Source: Kocuria massiliensis
GTDB lineage: Bacteria; Actinomycetota; Actinomycetes; Actinomycetales; Micrococcaceae
DNA: 64,000 nucleotides
Direction: 5' to 3'
Assembly (NCBI RefSeq): GCF_900169715.1
Contig: NZ_LT835161.1
Location: forward strand, 496,001-560,000
Shown piece by piece: positions 42,666 to 51,117 of the stretch. Under the pieces are notes generated by a model. That model had not been told where the DNA came from. It worked only from the letters and a program-made list of their open reading frames with translations, and did no database searches. Position 1 is the first letter of the stretch, and each line of letters opens with the position of its first letter. Position numbers and translations under genes: made by a program.

Positions 42666-43013
42666 GCGATGCGTCACCCCGTGGCGTGAATCCGAGAACC
42701 ATGCGGTAATGTGGAAGTCATTACCGGGATTCCCCGTTTTGTGCCGAGTCAGTCCTGAACTTCGAAGGACCCGGCCGTTGCATGACGTGTAATAGCTCGC
42801 CGCAGCGCACACCTCACCCACCGGTTTGAGCCGACATTTTGGATCGGCCGGCCGTCAATGACCCACTACTTCGGATCATGAGGTGCGCCCATAGGAGGAA
42901 CACGCGGATCTGAATTATTCAGAGGGTGTTCGCGGGCAGATTCAACAGGGGATAATCCGGCCGCCGTTCAGAAAGAACGGCGCGAGAACCCCAACACACA
43001 TAAGGACTCATTG
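42666..43013. other. Non-coding leader region upstream of the RNA helicase gene
   Basis: 348 nt without a credible gene. It contains a short perfect hairpin, arms 42962-42969 and 42975-42982 (CGCCGTTC), about 31 nt before the helicase start, with no T tract. Long leaders are common for cold-induced DEAD-box helicases. I do not recognise a named riboswitch. Confidence 0.5.
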
Positions 43014-45002
43014 GTGACTGAAACCAACCAGACCCTGCCCGAAAACACCTCGACCGCAGCAGCGGAGTCCGAGGACAACTCCCTGAAATTCACCGATCTC
43101 GGCCTCGATGCGCGCGTTCTTGCGTCGCTCGAGAAGGTCGGCTACGAAAAGCCTTCACCGATTCAGGCCGAAACCATCCCGTTGCTGCTCGAAGGGCGCG
43201 ACGTCGTGGGCTTGGCTCAGACCGGTACCGGCAAGACCGCGGCATTCGCGGTTCCGGCCCTGTCCCACTTGGCCGAACTCTCTGATGTTCACGGTCCCAG
43301 CAAGAACACGCAGGTTCTCGTGCTGGCTCCGACTCGTGAGCTCGCCCTGCAGGTCGGTGAGGCCTTCTCCTCCTACGCGAGTGAAATGCCGAACTTCACC
43401 GTTTTGCCCGTCTACGGCGGATCGCCCTATGGCCCGCAGCTGGCTGGCTTGCGCCGTGGCGCGCAGGTCGTCGTCGGAACCCCGGGCCGCGTGATCGACC
43501 ACCTCAAGCGTGGATCCCTGGATCTTTCTCACCTCCAGCACCTCGTGCTCGACGAGGCTGACGAAATGCTTCGTATGGGCTTCGCCGACGACGTCGAGCA
43601 GATTCTGGCCGAAACTCCCGGTGATAAGCAGGTGGCCCTCTTCTCGGCGACCATGCCTCGCACGATCCGCAAGCTCGCTGAACAGTACCTGAACGATCCG
43701 GTTGAGGTGAAGGTCGAATCCAAGACGACGACCGCCTCGAATATTCGCCAGCGGTACATGCAGGTCATGCATTCCCACAAGCTGGATGCCATGACTCGCG
43801 TCCTTGAGGTGGAGGACTACGACGGCGTGATCGCCTTCGTCCGCACCAAGAGGGAAACCGAGGAGCTTGCGGACAAGCTGAAGGCCCGTGGTTACCAGGC
43901 CGCGGCCATCAACGGCGACATTCCCCAGAATCAGCGTGAGCGTACGGTGGAATCCTTGCGCGACGGCCGAGTGGACATTCTCGTCGCCACCGACGTCGCC
44001 GCTCGCGGTTTGGACGTTGAGCGCATCAGCCTCGTCGTGAACTTCGATATTCCTCACGACACCGAGTCCTACGTGCACCGCATTGGTCGTACGGGCCGTG
44101 CCGGTCGTGCAGGCGAGGCGATTCTGTTCATGACGCCGCGGGAAAAGCACATGCTGCGCCAGATCGAGAAGGCCACGCGCCAGAAGGTCGAGCAGATGGC
44201 TATGCCGACCGCAGACGACGTCAATGCGAACCGTTTGGAACGCTTCGCCGAACAGATCACGACGACCATTGAGTCCGAGGACCTTACCGTGTTCAAGGAG
44301 CTCGTCGAGAAGTACGTGGAAGAGCATGATGTCCCGGCCGAGGACGTCGCAGCTGCGATTGCACTCATCGCTCAGAACGGTCGCCCGTTCCTGGTCGAAG
44401 AGCTTCCGAATAAGGGTGCAGGGCGCGGTCGCGATCGTGAGGATCGTGGCGGCAAGAACGAACGTGGCGGACGCCGCGGCAGCGACGAAGGCCTGACCAC
44501 CTACAAGATTCAGGTGGGTCACGACCAGCGTGTCTCTCCGGGCTCCATCGTGGGTGCCTTGACCAACGAAGGCGGCCTCGACGGCTCTCAGGTGGGCAAC
44601 ATCGACATTCGCGGCGGGTTCTCCTTGGTGGACCTCCCCGAGAACATCAACCTGAACGATCTGCGCAATATCCAGATCAACGGCAACAGCATTGACATTG
44701 CTCCGGACCGCGGTGGTAACTCTCGTGGCGGCAACCGTGGCGGCGGCCGCGGTGGATTCCGCGGCGACCGCGGCGGTTTCCGCGGTCGCCGCGCGGCGGT
44801 TTCCGCGGTCGCCGGGATGACCGCGGTGGTCGTGATGACCGCGGGGGATACCGTGGTGGCCGTGGCGGTGGACGTAACGATCGCGGAGGTTACCGTGATG
44901 ACCGCGGTGGCGGCCGTGGTGGCTTCCGTAAGGGCGGATACCGAGACTAATAGCGACGACCTGCACGAGCGCGTTGCCCCTTCGGGTATAGCGGTGAGCT
45001 AG
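43014..45002 (+). CDS. DEAD-box ATP-dependent RNA helicase, C-terminal tail frameshifted
   Basis: 662 residues as read. Full helicase motifs are present: Q motif with YEKPSPIQAETIP, AQTGTGKT, PTRELALQ, VGTPGR, DEAD in LVLDEADEML, SAT, and HRIGRTGRAG. A DbpA/CsdA-like RNA-binding domain (about 495-565) follows, then RGG repeats. At residue about 594 a near-perfect 23-nt duplication (44770-44815) shifts the frame, so the RGG tail becomes a 70-residue Ala/Val-rich hydrophobic stretch ending at 45002. Without one copy the RGG frame would continue to TAA 44950 (637 residues). GTG 43014 has AAGGA 7 nt upstream. Confidence 0.9.
   Translation: MTETNQTLPENTSTAAAESEDNSLKFTDLGLDARVLASLEKVGYEKPSPIQAETIPLLLEGRDVVGLAQTGTGKTAAFAVPALSHLAELSDVHGPSKNTQVLVLAPTRELALQVGEAFSSYASEMPNFTVLPVYGGSPYGPQLAGLRRGAQVVVGTPGRVIDHLKRGSLDLSHLQHLVLDEADEMLRMGFADDVEQILAETPGDKQVALFSATMPRTIRKLAEQYLNDPVEVKVESKTTTASNIRQRYMQVMHSHKLDAMTRVLEVEDYDGVIAFVRTKRETEELADKLKARGYQAAAINGDIPQNQRERTVESLRDGRVDILVATDVAARGLDVERISLVVNFDIPHDTESYVHRIGRTGRAGRAGEAILFMTPREKHMLRQIEKATRQKVEQMAMPTADDVNANRLERFAEQITTTIESEDLTVFKELVEKYVEEHDVPAEDVAAAIALIAQNGRPFLVEELPNKGAGRGRDREDRGGKNERGGRRGSDEGLTTYKIQVGHDQRVSPGSIVGALTNEGGLDGSQVGNIDIRGGFSLVDLPENINLNDLRNIQINGNSIDIAPDRGGNSRGGNRGGGRGGFRGDRGGFRGRRAAVSAVAGMTAVVVMTAGDTVVAVAVDVTIAEVTVMTAVAAVVASVRADTETNSDDLHERVAPSGIAVS
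44770..44815. repeat. 23-bp tandem duplication in the helicase C-terminal coding region
   Basis: Copies 44770-44792 and 44793-44815 agree at 22 of 23 bases (last base differs). Unit length is 2 mod 3, so one copy more or fewer changes the reading frame. Confidence 0.92.
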
Positions 45003-45056
45003 GGGCCTCTGTGGGGCTTGAGCTGTGCCGCACTGCGCGGTTTCGGGTGGTGCTGA

Positions 45057-45099
45057 GATCAGGCGGGGAAGGGCCAAGAAGGTCCCTCTCCGCCTGATC
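45057..45099 (+). terminator. Terminator after the helicase gene
   Basis: Outer arms GATCAGGCGG (45057-45066) and CCGCCTGATC (45090-45099), with further GGGCC/GGTCC pairing inside, followed by TGTTTC. Confidence 0.75.
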
Positions 45100-45216
45100 T
45101 GTTTCTGACGCGGAGTGGACGAGGTGAGGGCCAGGCAGAGGTGACATCGTGTGGCGAGAAACACTGGCTCCTCAATTTGTGTAAGCCTTGAGGCGACGGT
45201 AAAGTTATATGTCGTT

Positions 45217-45288
45217 GCCCCGATAGCTCAGTGGTAGAGCGCCATCTTGGTAAGATGGAGGTCCCGGGATCGATTCCCGGTCGGGGCT
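45217..45288 (+). tRNA. tRNA-Thr (GGT)
   Basis: Acceptor GCCCCGA pairs with TCGGGGC (45281-45287), discriminator T; anticodon loop TTGGTAA with GGT at 45249-45251. 72 nt, CCA not encoded. Confidence 0.94.
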
Positions 45289-45342
45289 CTCATGGTGAGG
45301 GCCTGCGTGGAGCACATGCTTCACGCGGGCGCTTTCATGTCT

Positions 45343-45416
45343 GGCGGTGTAGCTCAGCTGGTTAGAGCGCACGACTCATAATCGTGAGGTCGACGGATCG
45401 AGCCCGTCCACCGCTA
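45343..45416 (+). tRNA. tRNA-Met (CAT), elongator type
   Basis: Anticodon stem CACGA/TCGTG with loop CTCATAA (anticodon CAT). Acceptor GGCGGTG pairs with CACCGCT, ending in discriminator A. It lacks the C1/A72-type mismatch of the initiator, so the elongator is likely; a lysidine-modified tRNA-Ile is less likely from its similarity to actinobacterial tRNA-Met. Confidence 0.92.
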
Positions 45417-45421
45417 CAAGA

Positions 45422-45465
45422 ACCCCTGTTTGACGAGGTAGAACCTGTCAGGCGGGGGTATTTTT
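45422..45465 (+). terminator. Terminator after tRNA-Met
   Basis: ACCCC (45422-45426) with GGGGT (45455-45459), partly extended by a TGAC/GTCA pair, then TATTTTT. The stem is short and imperfect. Confidence 0.5.
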
Positions 45466-45595
45466 GTGCGCTGGAGAGCTGCGAATTCCACTGGGCATAC
45501 GTCCGGTAGCGCCCCTCAACTCGCCGTAGCGCGGTTCCAGGGTTTTCCTTCCGTTCGACGGTGGGTGACGTCACCTCCACCGCCGTCGGGGATGC

Positions 45596-45784
45596 CTAGC
45601 GTCGACGTCGATCCCTCTGTGATGTGTCGTCCTTGCCGAACACTCCCACGGCTACCCACGCCAGAGCTACCAGGGCACCTCCGATGACTGCGTAACCCCG
45701 TGGAGGAACCTCAAAGGCCGCAAAGCCTACGCCGTAGAAAATGCTGATAGCTAGGGCGATGAAGGACAGATATTTTCGGTTCAT
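45596..45784 (-). CDS. Small membrane protein, 62 residues
   Basis: Begins MNRKYLSFIALAISIFYGVG, with two predicted helices and an Arg-rich end (QRDRRRR). A CAGACT -10 box 6 nt before ATG 45784 suggests a leaderless message. A longer frame to 45985 is antisense to the next gene's start and is not credited. Function unknown. Its site between tRNA-Met and the dehydratase pair is where rpmG lies in mycobacteria. Confidence 0.65.
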   Translation of the reverse strand: MNRKYLSFIALAISIFYGVGFAAFEVPPRGYAVIGGALVALAWVAVGVFGKDDTSQRDRRRR

Positions 45785-45941
45785 GGGGCCAGTCTGACAC
45801 TCTCGGGTGTGAACTGCACCATAATCACTACTGGTGACAAGCGAGGTCTTCGGTGTGGGCGGAGTCCCGGTAGAGTTGACCGAGGCATAGCGGCTCTCGT
45901 TCGCACGCTGACGGGAGTCCAACGATGGCACGAGGAGAAGC

Positions 45942-46400
45942 ATGTCTGAAACGAAGGGCATAGCCGAAGACCTGCAAGGACGCACCTATACGGGTGCTCC
46001 GGTCTATTCGGTGTCCCGAGAGAAAATTCGAGAATTCGCGAATGCAGTCAAGGCACAGTCTCCGGCGCATTTTGATCTAGAGGCCGCCCAAGCACTCGGA
46101 TACTCGGACCTGGTGGCCCCGGTGACTTTCGCAATTATTGTCAGCCAGGCGGCCGATGCGGAGTTCATACAGGACCCGACGGCAGGTATCGATTTCACCC
46201 GGGTGGTGCACGCGGACCAGCGTTTCACTCATCATCGGCCGATCGTTGCCGGTGATGAGCTCTCCACGACCGTTCACGTCGATTCCGTACGGACCATGGG
46301 AGCCGGAGCCTTGGTAACAACTCGCGAGGAAATCGTCGATCAACGCGGCGAGCCGGTTTCGACCGCCGTATCGTCCCTCCTGGTGAGGGGTGAGGAGTAG
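45942..46400 (+). CDS. FAS1-like dehydratase-domain protein (HadA-like)
   Basis: 152 residues, hotdog fold: GRTYTGAPVYSVSREKIREFANAV, APVTFAIIVSQAA, HADQRFTHHRPIVAGDELST. In mycobacteria HadA is the partner that binds the substrate chain while HadB carries the catalytic site of a (3R)-hydroxyacyl-ACP dehydratase; this protein lacks the MaoC catalytic Asp/His motif. GAGGAG lies before ATG 45942, and the next gene follows in 2 nt. No mycolic acids are expected in this lineage, so it probably serves other fatty acids. Confidence 0.87.
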   Translation: MSETKGIAEDLQGRTYTGAPVYSVSREKIREFANAVKAQSPAHFDLEAAQALGYSDLVAPVTFAIIVSQAADAEFIQDPTAGIDFTRVVHADQRFTHHRPIVAGDELSTTVHVDSVRTMGAGALVTTREEIVDQRGEPVSTAVSSLLVRGEE

Positions 46401-46402
46401 AC

Positions 46403-46864
46403 ATGCAGCATCCCACTCTTGAGTCCTTGGAAAAAGGGCAGGTGATCGGTCGTCGCGAGATCCCCGTGACTCGCGCAGATTTGGTCCGCTATGCCGGCGC
46501 CAGCGGAGATTTCAATCCCATCCACTGGAATGAGCGGTTCGCGACGGCCGTTGGGCTGCCCGGCGTCATCGCTCACGGAATGTTCACCATGGGCGCGGCC
46601 GTGCAACTCGTTGAGGAATGGGTTGGAGACCCCGGACGCGTCGTCGACTATCAAACACGCTTTACGAAGCCCGTTCCGGTACCTGACGCAGACGGCGCCC
46701 AAGGCCCAGACCACGGCGGAAACGTCATCACGGTCGAAGGAAAAATTGGTGCCATAAACGCGGAGGAATCGACCGTGCGTGTCGACTTGGCCGTTTCTGC
46801 CCCCGATGCTGAGGGCACCACGCAGAAGGTGTTGGTTAAAGCTCAAGCCGTCGTGCGGTTGTGA
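46403..46864 (+). CDS. MaoC-like dehydratase (HadB-like)
   Basis: 153 residues. The hydratase-2 motif YAGASGDFNPIHWNE near residue 30 includes the catalytic Asp and His; IAHGMFTMGAAVQL is the adjacent helix. With the preceding HadA-like gene it would form the active heterodimer of (3R)-hydroxyacyl thioester dehydration. ATG 46403 is 3 nt past the previous stop. Confidence 0.9.
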   Translation: MQHPTLESLEKGQVIGRREIPVTRADLVRYAGASGDFNPIHWNERFATAVGLPGVIAHGMFTMGAAVQLVEEWVGDPGRVVDYQTRFTKPVPVPDADGAQGPDHGGNVITVEGKIGAINAEESTVRVDLAVSAPDAEGTTQKVLVKAQAVVRL

Positions 46865-46870
46865 CCTGCG

Positions 46871-46907
46871 ATGGGTCGCTCACGATTCCTATCGCGGAGC
46901 GACCCAT
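46871..46907 (+). terminator. Terminator after the HadB-like gene
   Basis: Perfect 11-bp stem, ATGGGTCGCTC (46871-46881) with GAGCGACCCAT (46897-46907). Confidence 0.72.
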
Positions 46908-46999
46908 GCTGGGGGCCGGTGTCAGGCACGTCTATCGCTTAGAGCAGGGCCTTCGCTCGTCACGGCGGCGCCCAACGCATTCTGAGTATTGCTCCCGGG

Positions 47000-47005
47000 T
47001 AGAAT
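47000..47005 (+). promoter_or_regulatory. -10 box of leaderless murB promoter
   Basis: TAGAAT, then 7 nt, then GTG 47013; the upstream in-frame ATG 47004 overlaps the box. Confidence 0.6.
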
Positions 47006-47012
47006 GGCCTGC

Positions 47013-48098
47013 GTGACTGAGACCCTTTTGAGCGAATTGACGACCATCGGCGTCGGCGGCCCGGCCCGCCGCTATGTGCACGCAGGCAGCGAGGAAGAAA
47101 TCGTCGATGCCGTGCGTGCGGCCGACGAACGCGGCGAACCCGTGCTTCTCTTGGGCGGCGGATCGAATCTCGTCGTCTCCGACAAAGGGTTCGACGGCAC
47201 TGTTATTCATGTTGCCTCTCGCGGGATGTCGCTCGAGGACCACGGCGAATTCGTGATCCTGACTGCGGCCGCCGGAGAAATATGGGACGACGTCGTTCGC
47301 TACACCGTCGAGCAGGGCCTGACTGGGCTCGAAACCCTCTCCGGTATCCCAGGGACGGCGGGAGCCACCCCCGTGCAAAACGTGGGAGCGTACGGCACCG
47401 AAATCTCTCAGCACTTTGAATCCGCTCTCGTTTACGATCGCAAGACGGCCGAGACCACGACATTTCGCGGCGACGACCTCGACTTCGCGTACCGCGACTC
47501 CCTGTTGAAAAGGGAAATTCACGGCGGTTCACCCAGATACGTCGTCTTGTCCGTGCGCTTCCGGGTTGAACGCAACCGTCAATCCCAACCCATCCGGTAC
47601 GCCGAGCTGGCTCGTCGATTGGGTGTTGACGTAGGTGAACGGGCCGAGGCCGAGACCGTCCGTCAAACGGTTCTGGGACTGCGCGCGGGGAAGGGAATGG
47701 TCTTGGATCGTTCCGACCGGGACACGTACAGTACCGGGTCGTTCTTCACGAACCCCATCATTCCCACGAGCGAGCAATCTCGGGTTCCCGAGGACGCCCC
47801 ACGTTACCCGGTGCTGGATCCGCACGGGGAGGTGGACCCGTCCAAGATCAAGCTCTCGGCCGCGTGGTTGATTCAGCACGCAGGCTTCGACAAGGGCTTC
47901 GGCTTGGAGGGCGAGGCACGGAAGCTCGCCGGTGGACGCGTGAGCCTCTCGACCAAACACACGCTGGCCGTGACGAACCGTGGGGGAGGCACCTCAGGCG
48001 ACGTTCTCGCGATTGCCCGTGCGGTGCGCGATGGCGTACGCGAGGAATTCGGCGTCACCTTGGAAGCCGAACCGGTCATCATGGGATTCTCCCTCTGA
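47013..48098 (+). CDS. murB: UDP-N-acetylenolpyruvoylglucosamine reductase
   Basis: 361 residues, FAD enzyme that makes UDP-N-acetylmuramate for peptidoglycan. FAD-binding LLGGGSNLVVSDKGFDG near residue 45, IPGTAGATPVQNVGAYGTE near residue 115, the catalytic Ser in YSTGSFFTNP, and the Glu of VTLEAEPVIMGF near the C-terminus are present. It is a type I MurB. Start GTG 47013 is set by the TAGAAT -10 box. Confidence 0.95.
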   Translation: MTETLLSELTTIGVGGPARRYVHAGSEEEIVDAVRAADERGEPVLLLGGGSNLVVSDKGFDGTVIHVASRGMSLEDHGEFVILTAAAGEIWDDVVRYTVEQGLTGLETLSGIPGTAGATPVQNVGAYGTEISQHFESALVYDRKTAETTTFRGDDLDFAYRDSLLKREIHGGSPRYVVLSVRFRVERNRQSQPIRYAELARRLGVDVGERAEAETVRQTVLGLRAGKGMVLDRSDRDTYSTGSFFTNPIIPTSEQSRVPEDAPRYPVLDPHGEVDPSKIKLSAAWLIQHAGFDKGFGLEGEARKLAGGRVSLSTKHTLAVTNRGGGTSGDVLAIARAVRDGVREEFGVTLEAEPVIMGFSL

Positions 48099-48286
48099 CC
48101 CAGATTGTCGGGAAACGACCAGGTTTCACTGTCAAACTCGGACCACCGAGGTTGCGTTCATCGCATTCCCCGTGATCGGTAGATCGGCGTCGGTAAACTG
48201 AGGAGTGTGGCGGGCGGGTCTCGCCTGGCTTGTGGGGGAGCCGAAGTTCCCTCATCGGAACCCACCTCGGAGAGAAGGAGCGCCGC

Positions 48287-48793
48287 GTGGGCATCGAGAG
48301 AGAAATCGAGCAAGGCCAGCAAGAGGGCCGCCTTCATCAGGCGTTGCATCGTTTCCGGCGGTTCACGAGTCGGCACCCGCTTCTTGCGCTGTTCCACAAA
48401 ATCGTGGTCTCTGTGGTGGGCGGGAGCATCGTTTTAGCCGGCATCGTCATGCTGGTGACTCCTGGCCCAGGTTGGCTTGCCATTTTTCTGGGCCTAGGAA
48501 TTCTCGCGACCGAGTACCCTATCGTGCATCGATTCAATCAGTGGGCCAAAGCTAAGGTCGTCCAGGCATGGCACCGGTTCATGCATTGGCGCGCTGATCG
48601 TCAAGAACGTCGAGCGGCCAAACGCGCCCGTCGCACACGCGAACGGCTCGCCCGAATCCAACACCGGGAATTCCTCGACGCTCAGTTCCGGCGGAGCCAC
48701 AACTGTGCTCCCCACCGTCCACTTCGAAGCAAATCCTTGGTGATTCCGGCGTCGCGGGAACGGGCCGGTCTGCAGCGATTACCGAAAGTCTAG
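48287..48793 (+). CDS. PGPGW-domain (TIGR02611-type) membrane protein
   Basis: 168 residues. Hydrophobic helices (about 40-80) with the name-giving TPGPGW in VTPGPGWLAIFLGLGILATE, then a highly basic C-terminal helix (about 100-130). Function unknown. AGAAGGAG 6 nt before GTG 48287 is the best start. Its TAG stop overlaps the stop of the convergent GntR gene (shared CTAG). Confidence 0.8.
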   Translation: MGIEREIEQGQQEGRLHQALHRFRRFTSRHPLLALFHKIVVSVVGGSIVLAGIVMLVTPGPGWLAIFLGLGILATEYPIVHRFNQWAKAKVVQAWHRFMHWRADRQERRAAKRARRTRERLARIQHREFLDAQFRRSHNCAPHRPLRSKSLVIPASRERAGLQRLPKV

Positions 48794-49230
48794 AGGGAAT
48801 CCTCATCGAGGACCCGGCGGAGAATCGCCTCCGCTTCCTCCCCATAGATGCCGATCTCCGCTAAAGACGCAAGATACTTCCGGGTCATGCGCAACGCCCT
48901 CGTCTCCACCTGGGATTTCGGCCGAATATAGCTTCCAGCCCGGCCCTTGGTTTCGATCACGCCTGACGCCTCGAGCTCCTTATAGGCCTTGGCAACGGTA
49001 TTAATCGCTAGCCCCAATGCGGCCGCAAGCTTTCGGACGGGGGGAATGCGCGTGCCTGATTCGAGCTCCCCAGTATGGCGCGCTTCGACGAGCCGACGGC
49101 GCACCTGAGCATACGGAGGTACGCGGTTGGTCGTGCTGAGGGCAAAAAAGGTTCGGGTAGCCTCCGGATCGTCCCAATCTATTGTCCGGGGGCGAAGCGG
49201 GGCGAGTGGAGTCGCTGGGCGATCGGTCAT
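48790..49230 (-). CDS. GntR-family (YtrA-like) transcriptional regulator
   Basis: 146 residues. The HTH reads TRIPPVRKLAAALGLAINTVAKAYKELEASGVI near residue 60, followed by a short helical C-terminus, as in YtrA-type regulators lacking a big ligand domain. It begins 6 nt after asd, so it is cotranscribed. In other Gram-positives YtrA members control ABC transporters; the target is not in this window. ATG 49230 is used; 49455 lies in asd. Confidence 0.85.
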   Translation of the reverse strand: MTDRPATPLAPLRPRTIDWDDPEATRTFFALSTTNRVPPYAQVRRRLVEARHTGELESGTRIPPVRKLAAALGLAINTVAKAYKELEASGVIETKGRAGSYIRPKSQVETRALRMTRKYLASLAEIGIYGEEAEAILRRVLDEDSL

Positions 49231-49235
49231 GAAGA

Positions 49236-50381
49236 TCAGATCTCGGTAGACCCGGTGGCGATTTTGAGCATGCGACGAACCGGTTCGGCTGCGCCCCACA
49301 GGAGTTGGTCGCCCACGGTAAAGGCCGAAATATACTCCGGCCCCATCGCCAGCTTTCGGATCCGTCCGACCGGGATCGTGAGCGTTCCAGATGCCGCTAC
49401 CGGTGTCAGATCCCTCACCGTATCTTCCTTGGTATTGGGCACGACCTTCGACCACTCGTTGTCTTGGTCAATGATCCGCTCGATCTCCTCAACGGGGATA
49501 TCTTCCGTCAACTTGAGTGTCAGAGCCTGTGAGTGCGAGCGCATGGCGGCGATCCGGACACACAAGCCGTCCATGATGACCCGATCTGCGCCGTCGAGGC
49601 CCAAAATCTTGTTGGTTTCGGCGTCGGCCTTCCACTCTTCCTTCGACTGGCCATTGCCCAGATCGGCGTCGATCCAGGGGATGAGCGAGCCCGCGAGGGG
49701 AGCGCCGAATTCCGCGACGTCGAGCCGGTCGGAACGCTGGAAATCGAGGACCTTCCGATCAATCTCGAGAATTGCCGACGCCGGGTCTTCAAGCTCAGCC
49801 GCAACGCTACCGGAGATATCGCGGAAACCCTTGAGCACTTCGCGCATATGCCGCGCACCGCCGCCAGAAGCAGCCTGGTAGGTCATGGCGGTGGTCCACT
49901 CGACGAGGCCCTGGCGGAAGAGTCCGCCGAGGCCCATGAGGAGACAGGAGACGGTGCAGTTGCCGCCGATGAAGTCTTTGATGCCGCGTTCGAGGCCTTG
50001 GTCGATGACATCGCGATTAACGGGGTCGAGGACGATGACCGCGTCGTCCTTCATGCGCAAGGTCGAGGCGGCGTCGATCCAGAGGCCATTCCAACCACGG
50101 GCGCGTAATTCCGGATGGATCTTTTGGGTGTAGTCGCCGCCCTGCGTGGTCACGATGATGGGTAGGCGTGCCAGGGCATCGAGATCGTAAGCATCGTGCA
50201 GAACGCCAGGTTCTTCGACACCGCGGAAGCTCGGGGCCTCGCCACCAGCGTTTGATGTCGAGAAAAACACGGGGGTGATTCCGGCGAAATCGCCTTCTTC
50301 CTCCATGCGATGCATGAGGACGGATCCCACCATGCCACGCCAGCCGACAAAACCTACAGTATCTCCGGGCCGAAAAGTCAT
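49236..50381 (-). CDS. asd: Aspartate-semialdehyde dehydrogenase
   Basis: 381 residues, the form otherwise typical of Gram-negative bacteria: [14 protein letters not shown] (NADP-binding), [13 protein letters not shown] with the catalytic Cys, and the long insert with FEQ-like [14 protein letters not shown]. It reduces aspartyl phosphate for lysine, threonine and methionine synthesis. ATG 50381 lies 7 nt after a TAAAGT -10 box (minus strand 50394-50389), hence leaderless. Confidence 0.93.
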   Translation of the reverse strand: MTFRPGDTVGFVGWRGMVGSVLMHRMEEEGDFAGITPVFFSTSNAGGEAPSFRGVEEPGVLHDAYDLDALARLPIIVTTQGGDYTQKIHPELRARGWNGLWIDAASTLRMKDDAVIVLDPVNRDVIDQGLERGIKDFIGGNCTVSCLLMGLGGLFRQGLVEWTTAMTYQAASGGGARHMREVLKGFRDISGSVAAELEDPASAILEIDRKVLDFQRSDRLDVAEFGAPLAGSLIPWIDADLGNGQSKEEWKADAETNKILGLDGADRVIMDGLCVRIAAMRSHSQALTLKLTEDIPVEEIERIIDQDNEWSKVVPNTKEDTVRDLTPVAASGTLTIPVGRIRKLAMGPEYISAFTVGDQLLWGAAEPVRRMLKIATGSTEI

Positions 50382-50388
50382 GGTTACC

Positions 50389-50394
50389 ACTTTA
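50389..50394 (-). promoter_or_regulatory. -10 box of leaderless asd promoter
   Basis: TAAAGT on the minus strand, 7 nt before the asd ATG. Confidence 0.5.
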
Positions 50395-50472
50395 GCGAGT
50401 TACATAGTTCCGCGTCTGCATCGGCCGGTCACAGACGAGGTGGGGCGTCATAGAGAAATGTGCAGGGCGTGC

Positions 50473-51117
50473 TCAGCGGGTGTATTCGAGGAACCGGTAG
50501 GCGACGGCGGCCGAAACGTGGGAGCCGGAAGTATCGGCCACGGCCCCGCGTTCTTCGATGCCATCACCCAGGAGGCGAGGATGCCACTCGGACCCCAACT
50601 GCGGTGCGGTTCGATCGCCGTCCACCCTGACCTGAAGCTCCGTCACGAGTGCTCGGGTCACCCGACCGTCGACCACGCCCGGGACCTCTGTGAGGGCCAG
50701 GGCTTGGGCGTAGACCTGGGCACCCCCGATGATCCAGATCTCTGGAGCCTTCGGACACGACGTGGTGGCGAGGCCTATTGCGGCCTCGAGGCTCGAACAC
50801 CAGAGGGCGCCGTCGTGCAAGACGGCTTCCGGGACGTTTTCTGACACTTCGTCACCCTCACTGGGGGCGGGGAGAGCGCGCGTCACGACGATGTTGGTGC
50901 GCCCCGGTAACGGCCGAAAGCGAGAGGGAAAGGATTCCCACGTGGGGCGACCCATGATGACAGGGCAACCTGAGGTGTGCTTCTTGAAGAATGCGAGGTC
51001 GGCGGGGACTGACCAGGGCATGGTGCCCGCGGCCCCGATGATCCCTCCTGCCGCCTGGGCCCATATCGTCGAGAGTCGTGGTGCCTGAGGCGCTACTTCG
51101 GACAAGCTCGAATTCAT
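50473..51117 (-). CDS. folA: Dihydrofolate reductase
   Basis: 214 residues, longer than the usual 160-170, with an insert before [13 protein letters not shown]. The core is typical: [18 protein letters not shown] (substrate/NADPH), [34 protein letters not shown]. It regenerates tetrahydrofolate after thyA. ATG overlaps the thyA stop (ATGA), so the two are translationally coupled. Confidence 0.93.
   Translation of the reverse strand: MNSSLSEVAPQAPRLSTIWAQAAGGIIGAAGTMPWSVPADLAFFKKHTSGCPVIMGRPTWESFPSRFRPLPGRTNIVVTRALPAPSEGDEVSENVPEAVLHDGALWCSSLEAAIGLATTSCPKAPEIWIIGGAQVYAQALALTEVPGVVDGRVTRALVTELQVRVDGDRTAPQLGSEWHPRLLGDGIEERGAVADTSGSHVSAAVAYRFLEYTR

Noticed and set aside
42962-42982. Hairpin before the helicase as an intrinsic terminator
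   Set aside because: Only 8 bp and no T tract; it lies close to the start codon, so a leader element is more likely.
43155-45164. Long minus-strand open frame (669 codons) opposite the helicase gene
   Set aside because: Helicase motifs are complete on the plus strand; the antisense frame is Ala/Arg/Val/His-rich with no recognisable domain, a GC-skew shadow.
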